Below, in pieces: positions 47,321 through 54,682 of a stretch of 64,000 bases of DNA (positions are counted from its first letter, which is position 1; each line of letters begins with the position of its first letter). This DNA is from UMGS692 sp963653425 (lineage in GTDB: Bacteria > Bacillota > Clostridia > Christensenellales > CAG-314): contig CAVJWC010000005.1 of assembly GCA_963653425.1 (NCBI GenBank), forward strand, positions 10,124-74,123, in the 5' to 3' direction. The notes beneath the pieces were generated by a model that had not been told where the DNA came from, searched no databases, and saw only the letters and a list, made by a program, of their open reading frames with translations. A program made the position numbers and the translations under genes.

Positions 47321-48484
47321 TTAATCTTCGGTAATACCCGTGAGCATAGCCTGACCTCTGGGACGGTTACATATGAGTTCGCAATATTTTACGAGGGTAG
47401 CGGTATAGACGGGCTGACCTGCTTTTTGTTTAAGGATTTTGCCGTCTTCGCCTTCGAGCCATCTCCAATCGCAGAGCTGGTGGAGGGTAAAGTCGTCGGT
47501 ATTGAGGATAAACATAGTGCCTGCGGGGCAGAATCTGTCGGCTACGACGGGTATTCCGTCGAACATAATTGCTCTGAATCCGTCCACGGTTTTGATTTCG
47601 TAGGGAATGGCGTTGTCGGTGAGGTAGTTTTCGAGGCTTCGTTTTACGCCGAGGGAGCAAACGATGAAGTTGGACTTACTGCCCGAGTCGCGTTCCACGG
47701 TATCGATAGCCTTTCTCATAGAGGAGAGGGAGATGGTGCCGTTGACGTTTTCGGTGTAAGGTTTAACCCAGCTGTTGGAAGCTCTGGTTATGCCGTAAAG
47801 GGAAGCTGAGTTCCCGAAAATGGCTTTAAGACCCGTAATTTCCATATCTTTGCTGTTCTGAACGTAGACTTTGTCGGTGTTTTTGAGCGTTCCGAGTTCT
47901 GCGCCCGAGAGGTTGATAACCACGTTTCCGGAAGAATCTTTGCCGATGCTTTCGATAGAGCGCCCGGTAGCCACGGCGGAGTTTCCGTCGTAAATATCCA
48001 CGAGCATTCCTTCGAAGAAGTACATTCCGGAATTTACGGATACGGCGTTTTTGGTGTTGGTAATGACGGTTGCAAGCGCGCCCGTGCCGTCGCCGTAAAG
48101 CATTCTCGCGAAGTTCATGGAGCTTGCGGATATAAGGCTTTCCATTTCGGAAGAAAGAAGGTTAACGAACGCGCCTTCGGAGTTTTCGGAAGCTCTTATG
48201 GCTTTGTCGGTGATTTCTATCGTTCCGTAAAGGTTTTTAAGGGTAGCTTCGAAACAGGCGTATTTGTTTCCCACGGCGGAAGGCAGATTGCCCGTTTCGG
48301 AACCCGCGCCTACGCCTCCGTTGACTCCGTAAGGCACGAGCTTTTTGATGGTGTTGCCGTAAACGTTGTTGGTGGACTGTCTGATTTTTGCGAGCAGAGG
48401 ATTTACGGAAGTGTTGAGCTGGTTGGTAACAGCGGTAAGATAAATGTTTTTAAGGGCTTTGTCTGCAGTGGTAAGACTGATCAT
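47321..48484 (-). CDS. Major capsid protein
   Basis: 387 residues. The pattern of an N-terminal arm (ADKALKNIYLTAVTNQLN), the segment NNVYGNTIKKLVPYGVNGGVGAGSETG, LYGTIEITDKAI, the helix with FARMLYGDGTG, and a C-terminal part with DGIPVVADRFCPAGTMFILNTDDF is typical of HK97-fold coat proteins of this subgroup. It follows the scaffold candidate and portal genes, the canonical place. Its abundance in a working particle would make it the best marker for proteomics. A TAAGGAG site is present before the ATG. Confidence 0.8.
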   Translation of the reverse strand: MISLTTADKALKNIYLTAVTNQLNTSVNPLLAKIRQSTNNVYGNTIKKLVPYGVNGGVGAGSETGNLPSAVGNKYACFEATLKNLYGTIEITDKAIRASENSEGAFVNLLSSEMESLISASSMNFARMLYGDGTGALATVITNTKNAVSVNSGMYFFEGMLVDIYDGNSAVATGRSIESIGKDSSGNVVINLSGAELGTLKNTDKVYVQNSKDMEITGLKAIFGNSASLYGITRASNSWVKPYTENVNGTISLSSMRKAIDTVERDSGSKSNFIVCSLGVKRSLENYLTDNAIPYEIKTVDGFRAIMFDGIPVVADRFCPAGTMFILNTDDFTLHQLCDWRWLEGEDGKILKQKAGQPVYTATLVKYCELICNRPRGQAMLTGITED

Positions 48485-48499
48485 AATATCTCCTTATAA

Positions 48500-48751
48500 A
48501 TAAAGTAGTTTAATTTGGCGTGTTTTGAGTGAATTTGTTGTTTGCTTAAAGCGATAACGAACGAACCGTCCGTCTTTCCGAACGAACCGTCTGTTAAGTT
48601 TGCAGTAAATTCGGTTTTTTGTTTAGCGGAACGAAAGAAAGTCCGTCCTTCGTAACGCAAGGTTTTGTCTTTCGCAACACAAGGTTTTGTTTTTCGTAAC
48701 GAACCGTCCGTCTTTCGTAGCGCAATGTTTTGCTATTCGGAAAGAAAAGCT
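48500..48751. repeat. Degenerate tandem arrays (21-22-bp units) between coat and scaffold genes
   Basis: Four units of 21-22 bp on the pattern GTAACGCAAGGTTTTGTCTTTC, preceded by two units of CGAACGAACCGTCCGTC type. No gene is seen. Confidence 0.7.
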
Positions 48752-49234
48752 CTATCTTTCCGAATGAAAAAGAAAACCGCGTGCGATTTCCGTCGCTTCG
48801 TCTATGGTTTTGGGCTTTTTGGGCGGTGCGGGAACGAAAGCTCCGCTTGCTCCCGAAAGAACTTTGGGCGGAAGGTTATTGGCTTTTTCGACGTATCTGT
48901 CGATAATGTCGGTTATGAGCTTTCCGAGGCGTTCTCTTTCCGAGGCGGAGAACTCTCTTCCGCCGTCGCTTTTGTCGTTTTGGGTTTCCTGCGCTTCGTC
49001 GTTTTCGTTCCGTCGTGCGTTTTCGTTTCGGGAAACTCCTTCGTTTCCGTTCCGGAATGCCTTTTCCTCTTGCGCTAAGACTGCGTTTTCGGAATCCGCC
49101 CTTTCAAAGGTTTCGTTTTTCGCCGTTGCGTTATCCTTTTCAAAGGAAGTTTCCGCAATATCGGTTTCCGCGGAAAAAGCCGTTAAGTTCTCGGCGTTTT
49201 TGCCCGCTATAAAGTCGTTTTTGTCCTTAGTCAT
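48752..49234 (-). CDS. Scaffolding-protein candidate
   Basis: 160 residues, highly charged and low complexity (rich in Asn, Glu, Ala, Lys) up to residue 85, then a helix (SASERERLGKLITDIIDRYVEKANNL) and a Pro-rich segment. Composition and position between portal and coat genes are those of a phage scaffold or head-assembly protein. The ATG is directly next to the portal stop codon. Much of the low-complexity part may itself derive from a repeat array. Confidence 0.5.
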   Translation of the reverse strand: MTKDKNDFIAGKNAENLTAFSAETDIAETSFEKDNATAKNETFERADSENAVLAQEEKAFRNGNEGVSRNENARRNENDEAQETQNDKSDGGREFSASERERLGKLITDIIDRYVEKANNLPPKVLSGASGAFVPAPPKKPKTIDEATEIARGFLFHSER

Positions 49235-50788
49235 TTATACCTCCGTGTTTTGTATAAGGGAACCCAGTCCCATAGTTTCGAGAAGTTTGTTTTTGGTAGC
49301 GAGAGAAACCTTTCCGTCTTCGCCGTTAAGAAGTCCCGAATTAAAGATTTCGAGGGCTATGCTTATCATTCTTACGGGCGCGGAATTTCCTTCGCTTTCG
49401 GTGATTATGCTGAAATCCTCTTCGCAGTCTTCGTTTCCGTGCGCGGAAGCTTCGTTATAATCTGCGTGTGCGTCGTTTTTGTTTGCGTTCGGGGCGTTTT
49501 CCTTGTCCTTTGGCGCGAACTGAGCGTAAAGAGATATGATTTTGCCTGCGATTTCGCGGGTTGCGCCGTTTATGGAGTCGGACGAAACGGAAATTCTCGA
49601 ATCGTCCTGTTCGAGAAGCAGGTTAAGAGCCGTTCCGCTGGTTACTCTTACGGGCGAAGAATTGCGCATAAAGTCGCTTACTCCGCTTATAACCGAAAAC
49701 TCTTTGAGAATGCGTTCTTCTTCGGATATAAAGTCGGAAGGAAGTTTATCCGTCGTCATAAAGGACGGAACCGTCGAACCTTGCCTGTATACGAGGATTT
49801 TCCCGGGGTAAAGCCCTTCTTCTTCGAGTTCGTCAACGTTGACCGAACCGTCTTCCACCGCGAGAATACCGCCCGCAAGTCTCGAAAGCAGTTCGTGTTT
49901 CTTGTTTTTAACGTCGTTGTAGGCTCTTTGAAGGGGAATAAGTCTTTCTATCACGCTCGTTCCGAAGAAACTGCCTGCCATAGGCAGAGAAACCTGCCTT
50001 ACGAAGGGGAAAAAGAACTTCTTTCCTTTTTTGTAGGGCAGAGGTCCGAGATAGAGAAGCTTGTCTCCCGCTACGATGATAAGTCTTCCCAAGGGGTATT
50101 CGCCCGTAGGCTTTTCGTACTTTTCTATCACCGTAGCCGAGTCTTCGAGATTCTCTTCGCTTTTTTTAACTGCCGAAGAAAGCGAAAAGGCTTGCAGTTT
50201 TTCGGGTTTCACCTCTTCGTTCCATATGCGTTTGATTTCGGCTACGGGCAGGACTCTCGCGTGGATTATCGAACGGCATTCTTCCACGTCGTTTCTTTGA
50301 AGGGAGTCGGGATATATCTCGAAGGGCGGACATACGGAAATTTCAGCGTTTCCCGAACCCGAATCCTCTGCGTTCCATACGACTTTATAGAACGCCGTTC
50401 CCGTGACTTCGCTCCAAGCCGTGGCTTCCGAAATAATCCGTCTCATATCGTTCTTTTCAAAGACCGCGTTCACCAGTTTTTCGGCTTTCAGGGCGGAACT
50501 TCCCGATTTTTGCGAAATAGGTAGTATTTTTACGCTCGGACGGGTTCTTAAAAGCTTGGAGCTTCTCGTTTCCATAACGGGCGCAATGTGATTGAAGACT
50601 TCGCGGTGTTGCCAGAAAAAGGTTTTGTCAAAGCTCGTAAGAACGTTTTCGGGAGTAACCGAGCAGTACTGATTACCGTTTAGAAAGTTCATGTTGAGTT
50701 GCCAGCCGAGTTCTTTTTCGCGTCGGATTCTTTTTCGCCGTTCGAAGTCTTCCCTGATTTCGGCTACTGTCTGTTCGTAATATTTCAT
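49235..50788 (-). CDS. Portal protein (P22-like)
   Basis: 517 residues. Begins with a charged helix (REDFERRKRIRREKELGWQLNMNFLNGNQYCSV), then TFFWQHREVFNHIAPVMETRSSKLLRTRPSVKILP, the CPPFEIYPDSL segment, and IERLIPLQRAYNDVKNKKHELLSRLA, a layout of portal proteins in podovirus-like phages. The portal forms the ring through which DNA is packed. It lacks the long C-terminal barrel of P22 gp1 (725 residues). The reading frame is intact. Confidence 0.8.
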   Translation of the reverse strand: MKYYEQTVAEIREDFERRKRIRREKELGWQLNMNFLNGNQYCSVTPENVLTSFDKTFFWQHREVFNHIAPVMETRSSKLLRTRPSVKILPISQKSGSSALKAEKLVNAVFEKNDMRRIISEATAWSEVTGTAFYKVVWNAEDSGSGNAEISVCPPFEIYPDSLQRNDVEECRSIIHARVLPVAEIKRIWNEEVKPEKLQAFSLSSAVKKSEENLEDSATVIEKYEKPTGEYPLGRLIIVAGDKLLYLGPLPYKKGKKFFFPFVRQVSLPMAGSFFGTSVIERLIPLQRAYNDVKNKKHELLSRLAGGILAVEDGSVNVDELEEEGLYPGKILVYRQGSTVPSFMTTDKLPSDFISEEERILKEFSVISGVSDFMRNSSPVRVTSGTALNLLLEQDDSRISVSSDSINGATREIAGKIISLYAQFAPKDKENAPNANKNDAHADYNEASAHGNEDCEEDFSIITESEGNSAPVRMISIALEIFNSGLLNGEDGKVSLATKNKLLETMGLGSLIQNTEV

Positions 50789-50895
50789 TGGTTACCTCAT
50801 TTTTGCTTTGTCCGTATAATACGCGTTTTTATACGGACGGGTAGTAATGTTTATCTTAACGGATTTGCAAATCTTAAGTTGTTTTAAGTCGTCGT

Positions 50896-51177
50896 TTAGT
50901 CTTCCTCGTCTTCCGTGCTTTCGAGACGGGAAAGAAGAATGCGCGCTTCTTTTTTGAGCTGGTTGTCGGACAGTAAAGAGTAGTCGGTTTTATTGAGGTC
51001 GCTTTCGAGAAGGAAACGCAACGCTCCGAGGTCGGGAGCGACGTCTTTGGATACGGTTTTCTTTTTCACGAGTTTAAGCTCTCCGTTTTCGTCCGCCGTA
51101 TATTCCGAACTTATCTCCTTTATCTTGAAGCCTACGGCTTTTTTGTAGATTGTCTGTATGAGTTTGTCGTCTTTCAT
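50896..51177 (-). CDS. Small-terminase candidate lacking a DNA-binding domain
   Basis: 93 residues. YKKAVGFKIKEISSEYTADENGELKLVKKKTVSKDVAPDLGALRFLLES resembles the C-terminal half of phage and transposase-like small terminases, where an N-terminal helix-turn-helix normally comes first; that domain is absent here. It starts within the stop of terL (TAATG overlap) and precedes the portal gene. Other functions are possible because the usual gene order puts terS before terL. Confidence 0.45.
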   Translation of the reverse strand: MKDDKLIQTIYKKAVGFKIKEISSEYTADENGELKLVKKKTVSKDVAPDLGALRFLLESDLNKTDYSLLSDNQLKKEARILLSRLESTEDEED

Positions 51178-52613
51178 TATGGAAAAGTTGTCCGTCTGCT
51201 TTGCTTGATTTTGCCGTAAAGCCTGCTTTTATCGCGTTCCATATCGGTAGGCTCCGCGAGAGAGCGCGTTCCGCTCATAAGGTAATATCTCATCTCGTCC
51301 ATAGCGTGATCGTCGCGTTTTACGGGCGAATCCCCCGAACCGTAGCGGTAATTCTTTATCTCGCGAATAAGGTTCACGCAGTTTTCCGCAATAAACAGTC
51401 TCGGCGTTCCGTCGGCGCTTCTCAGCATTGATTTGACTTTGTTTATTCCCGCAAAGGTGTCTTTGTTGACTTTGGGAATGACCCGAATTCCGTTTTCCGT
51501 GAAAAGCTCGGTAACCGACTTTGCCGAAGAAAGCGTTTTCTGATTGGCTGCCGAGTCTATAAGAGCCTGAATTTTACCGTCCGCCGTTCTCTTCCAACGT
51601 AGTCCGTCGCTTATTTCCCTGATTTTTCGGGCGTGATACTCTACGCTCTTTTCGGCTTCGTAATGTTCGGCAACCACGTAAACGTTGTCGTCGGCGTCGC
51701 GGGCGTACCAGTGGCAGGAAAGCGGATTTTTAAGCCCCGGATCTATGGAAAGTATGTCCTGCATGGAAGGTGGGGGCGTAAAAGGCTTGATTATATGAAC
51801 TTCGGGCTGAAATTCGGGGTAAACGAGACCTTCCTTACCGGCAAACCTTCCGTAACGCCTCGATTCGAGTTCTTCTTTGCTCATGGAAGCCGTCATTGCC
51901 CTGACTGCCTCTTTTGAAAGAAAGGGATTGTCCGCCCATTCCATAAAAATCGAAAAGACTTCGGGATCGCGCCTCGAATTCACGTAAATTCTGTCGTAAA
52001 CCCACGTAAGTCCTTTTAACGGAGTCATCGTTCCGAAGATAATGCCGTTTCGGTCCAACAGGCGCATTCGGCATTCTTCGTAAATGTCGAGAGGAGGCTC
52101 TTCGTCGAACCACACGAAATCGAGATCCGCGCCCTGAAACTTCTCTCGCGACGATTCGCACGACTTGAACCCCAGTCTGGAAAGTCCGCCGAAATCGTTG
52201 CGGATAAGGAGGTAATCTATTATTCCGTATTCGGGAGAAGAAGCGTTGCCTTCCAGCATAACGACCTTTTCGATACGGCTCTTGTCGAGATAACGCAGAA
52301 TCTTCTTTTGCGCCACGTCTCTCTGAACGGCAAGAGAAAGCGAAACCGACCAGCCCGAAAGATCGGGTTTATTCGGGCGGTAGGGGTGATTGCCCTGAAG
52401 GAGCCATACGCATTCCACGGCACCGCATTCGGATTTTCCGCTTCTGTTTCCGCCGAAAACCCACCTGTTGCGCTTTTGGCTTTTATGGAACTCTATCTGT
52501 TTGTAGTGTTTTTTCGTTCTGTTATAGTTGAATAAAGGAAGTTTAAGCCGTCTGTCCATTTCGGAAAGAACGGCTTGCGCTTTGATTCTGTCGTCGTTTT
52601 GAGTGATGGTCAT
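51177..52613 (-). CDS. Terminase large subunit
   Basis: 478 residues from the ATG at 52613; a longer TTG-initiated frame reads into a 21-bp tandem array and is rejected. The ATPase has Walker A GGNRSGKS at 54-61 and Walker B LDFVWFDEE at about 164-172. The RNase H-like nuclease carries aspartates in LSIDPGLKN, ALIDSAAN and DHAMDEMRY. Both motors are therefore intact. It pumps DNA into the procapsid and cuts it. AAAGGA lies 13 bases before the ATG, rather far. Confidence 0.88.
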   Translation of the reverse strand: MTITQNDDRIKAQAVLSEMDRRLKLPLFNYNRTKKHYKQIEFHKSQKRNRWVFGGNRSGKSECGAVECVWLLQGNHPYRPNKPDLSGWSVSLSLAVQRDVAQKKILRYLDKSRIEKVVMLEGNASSPEYGIIDYLLIRNDFGGLSRLGFKSCESSREKFQGADLDFVWFDEEPPLDIYEECRMRLLDRNGIIFGTMTPLKGLTWVYDRIYVNSRRDPEVFSIFMEWADNPFLSKEAVRAMTASMSKEELESRRYGRFAGKEGLVYPEFQPEVHIIKPFTPPPSMQDILSIDPGLKNPLSCHWYARDADDNVYVVAEHYEAEKSVEYHARKIREISDGLRWKRTADGKIQALIDSAANQKTLSSAKSVTELFTENGIRVIPKVNKDTFAGINKVKSMLRSADGTPRLFIAENCVNLIREIKNYRYGSGDSPVKRDDHAMDEMRYYLMSGTRSLAEPTDMERDKSRLYGKIKQSRRTTFP

Positions 52614-52649
52614 AACTAAATATTCGTCCTTTATAGAAAAGACGGTAAA

Positions 52650-52820
52650 AAGCGTTTTATTCGGCGAACTAAGCCTTTCGTTCAACGAAAAGAGATTTTC
52701 GTTCAATCAACCGAGCCTTTCGTTCAACGGGAACGGTATTTCGTTTAATAAGCAAAGCTTTTCGTTCGACAAGCAGGCTTTTTCGTTAAAAAAACAGGTC
52801 TTTTCGACGGTTATCGTTAA
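52650..52820. repeat. 21-bp tandem array upstream of terL
   Basis: Six to seven units at an exact 21-bp spacing, each starting TTCGTT, most with a following CAA. In the plus-strand frame this reads as seven-residue repeats, but I see no gene. Confidence 0.85.
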
Positions 52821-52884
52821 AAGAAAACAAATCGCCCCATTTATCGGCTTTACCTTTCCTTTACAATAATCATAGGCATTCCGT

Positions 52885-52975
52885 TTTAATCATCGTGGCT
52901 TTTGAATTATCTTGGCTTTTGAATCAGCCGAGCCGTTGAGTCAGCCGAGCTTCCGAATAAACATGGCTTTTGAAT
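52885..52975. repeat. 17-bp tandem array
   Basis: Five units at an exact 17-bp spacing on the pattern TGGCTTTTGAATCAGCC. It lies between the 21-bp array and the SH3-like gene; nothing else is supported in 52614-53112. Confidence 0.75.
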
Positions 52976-53112
52976 CGCCGTAATAAAGCTTTCCCGCAAG
53001 GCGGTTAATAGCGGAAGGGTTCGGTTGTCCTTTCCTGCCGTACGCGGTTTGGGCGATCGGCAGGAAGGAACCGAAAAGGAGGGGAAAATGCAAAAAGGAG
53101 AGCTTTTGCGTT

Positions 53113-53664
53113 ATGGATAAGAAATATGTGCCGATTGTGATTTCGGGAGTAATCGTCTGTCTGGCTGTCGCGCTTTTGGTTACAGGCGTTAAGTCCCGCA
53201 ACACTGAAACTCAGGATAAGCCCGAAACTTTTGAAGAAGCTTGCTATATAGAGGGCGCGCCGTTCGTATGGATAAAGACCGACGGTGTGTTCCTTCTTTC
53301 GAGAACCAATTTCGGAAAGGCTTTCAGAATGATCGTTATCCCCAAAGGGAGCGTTATTTCGGCGGTGGAAGATTGCGGAAGGTATTTAAGAGTTTCCGTC
53401 GGGCAAGACTTCCTTGTGTACGGGTACGTCCTTAAATGCGACGTTTTTCTGCCCGAAGAGGGCGCAAAACCCTTTTATCCCACCGAATACGTGACCGTTT
53501 CGCCTCAGAGAGCCTGCCTTTGGAAGACTCCCGAAGACTTTTCGGAAGCAGTCGCCGTCGTTTACCGCGGAGATATTCTCGAATTCTACGGAGTGCTAAG
53601 CGAAATGTGCCTCGTCAGAAAGGGCGACCTTTTCGGGTACATAGACTCGGCGTTTATTCGCTAA
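53113..53664 (+). CDS. Membrane-anchored protein with two SH3-like domains
   Basis: 183 residues. One N-terminal membrane segment (residues 6-24), then two short beta modules of about 60 residues each (GAPFVWIKTDGVFLLSRTNFGKAFRMIVIPKGSVISAV and TVSPQRACLWKTPEDFSEAVAVVYRGDILEFYG), like bacterial SH3 domains that bind cell-wall or regulatory ligands. It is on the plus strand, opposite to the flanking cassette and regulator. Function unknown. A weak GGAGAG ribosome site lies 12 bases upstream. Confidence 0.65.
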   Translation: MDKKYVPIVISGVIVCLAVALLVTGVKSRNTETQDKPETFEEACYIEGAPFVWIKTDGVFLLSRTNFGKAFRMIVIPKGSVISAVEDCGRYLRVSVGQDFLVYGYVLKCDVFLPEEGAKPFYPTEYVTVSPQRACLWKTPEDFSEAVAVVYRGDILEFYGVLSEMCLVRKGDLFGYIDSAFIR

Positions 53665-53679
53665 GACCTGCGTAGTCGT

Positions 53680-53788
53680 TTTTCGGAAAGACTTACCGAG
53701 TTTTGCTTTTCGGGGAATTTACCGTAAGCGTTTTTTCGGATAGAGTTATTTTAGTTGCTTTTCGGGCAGAACTGCGGTAAACGGTTTT
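53680..53788. repeat. Degenerate repeats of the CTTTTCGGGGAA type
   Basis: Five decayed units of 23-29 bp between the SH3-like gene and the regulator gene. Confidence 0.45.
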
Positions 53789-54322
53789 TCAGGAAGATTT
53801 GCCACGGACGAGACGGAGGGAGTTTTTGAGGTATTTTGCGTCTATGCCTATGGCGTAAAGATATTTCTGAAAGTCGACGAGAGCTTTTTGAAGGACGCCG
53901 ATTGCGGACTTGCGGTTTTTGCCGAAAAGAGAAGAGATCCGTTTGAGGCTTTTACCCGAACAGAAATAATAAATCATCTTTCTTTGCGTTCCGGGAAGGG
54001 AACGAAGGGCGCATTTTACCGCCGAACTCACTTCTTCCAGACGTTTTTTGATTTCCGAAGCCTTGACAATCTCTTTTATCGCGTCGTCCGTGGAGGTATG
54101 GTTGCCGTAAAATCCGTGCGAACTTTCGGCAAGCGATCTTATTCCGAGGTCCAATTTTCTGCGGACGGAATTGCCGTTCACCGCAAAACTCAAAGCCCAG
54201 AGAGCTTCGTTGCATTCGCTTGCGTCCGTGAGTTTCATATACATTTCCCTGTGCGCGTCCTCTATAATCGACGCAACGAGTGAATTTACGTTTATTCTAT
54301 AATGACCGGTGTCGATTATCAT
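53789..54322 (-). CDS. Sigma-region-4-like helix-turn-helix protein
   Basis: 177 residues from the ATG at 54322, with AAAAAAGGAGCG upstream; an earlier in-frame start overlaps that ribosome site. The C-terminal part (CALRSLPGTQRKMIYYFCSGKSLKRISSLFGKNRKSAIGVLQKALVDF) matches the layout of sigma-70 region 4 or of phage late regulators such as ArpU/RinA. It is on the same strand as, and 1.2 kb upstream of, the phage-derived cassette, so it is a candidate activator of it. It could equally be a host regulator. An inverted GACA-GTGTGT-TGTC lies upstream. Confidence 0.6.
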   Translation of the reverse strand: MIIDTGHYRINVNSLVASIIEDAHREMYMKLTDASECNEALWALSFAVNGNSVRRKLDLGIRSLAESSHGFYGNHTSTDDAIKEIVKASEIKKRLEEVSSAVKCALRSLPGTQRKMIYYFCSGKSLKRISSLFGKNRKSAIGVLQKALVDFQKYLYAIGIDAKYLKNSLRLVRGKSS

Positions 54323-54482
54323 AATCGCTCCTTTTTTAATCAAACAAATGTTTTATAACTCAATTATAACACAGAAAAAGCGACAACACACTGTCATAAT
54401 TAAGGCAGTAAAAATCTTGGCAACGGTTCGGTAAACTCGCTTTACATAAAAATAAGAAAACGCAGAAAGGCAATCCGCCGTC

Positions 54483-54511
54483 TTGACAGAACGGGATTTA
54501 TGTTATATAAT
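54483..54511 (+). promoter_or_regulatory. Consensus promoter for the 824-residue protein gene
   Basis: TTGACA (54483-54488), a 17-base spacer and TATAAT (54506-54511). It lies in the divergent 54323-54682 region; on the minus strand TATAAT occurs at about 54361-54366 for the regulator gene. Confidence 0.85.
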
Positions 54512-54682
54512 AATCCGAAAGGGAGGGAGACCGCCCGAAAACGAAAATAAAAACGACGAGCGTAACGTTCTTTTCAAAGGTGAAAGGCGGAAGCTTTTAA
54601 CTTGAAACGAACGGAACGCAAAAGGAACGAAAGGCTTTGTTTTACCGAAAAGACAGGATAAAAAAGCCGAAGGAGAGTTATT

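Larger units (their letters stand above)
44006..52613 (-). mobile_element. Phage-derived packaging and head-assembly cassette, no tail/lysis/integration genes
   Basis: Eight minus-strand genes in the order terL, small-terminase candidate, portal, scaffold candidate, coat, head-completion adaptor, and two beta-rich proteins. This matches the packaging and head half of a P22-like podovirus. Genes overlap or abut (ATGA overlaps at 45211-45214 and 46485-46488; TAATG at 51177), as in a phage late operon. No integrase, repressor, tail, endolysin or holin is seen before cysS on one side or within several genes on the other. Host-type repeats (R5 and two tandem arrays) occur inside it. Confidence 0.75.

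Noticed and set aside
52614..52706. N-terminal extension of the terminase large subunit from a TTG start
   Set aside because: The extra residues are the translation of the 21-bp tandem array; an ATG at 52613 gives the normal length.
52603..52869. Plus-strand frame of seven-residue repeats
   Set aside because: It is an in-frame reading of the 21-bp array with no convincing ribosome site. Noted as an array only.
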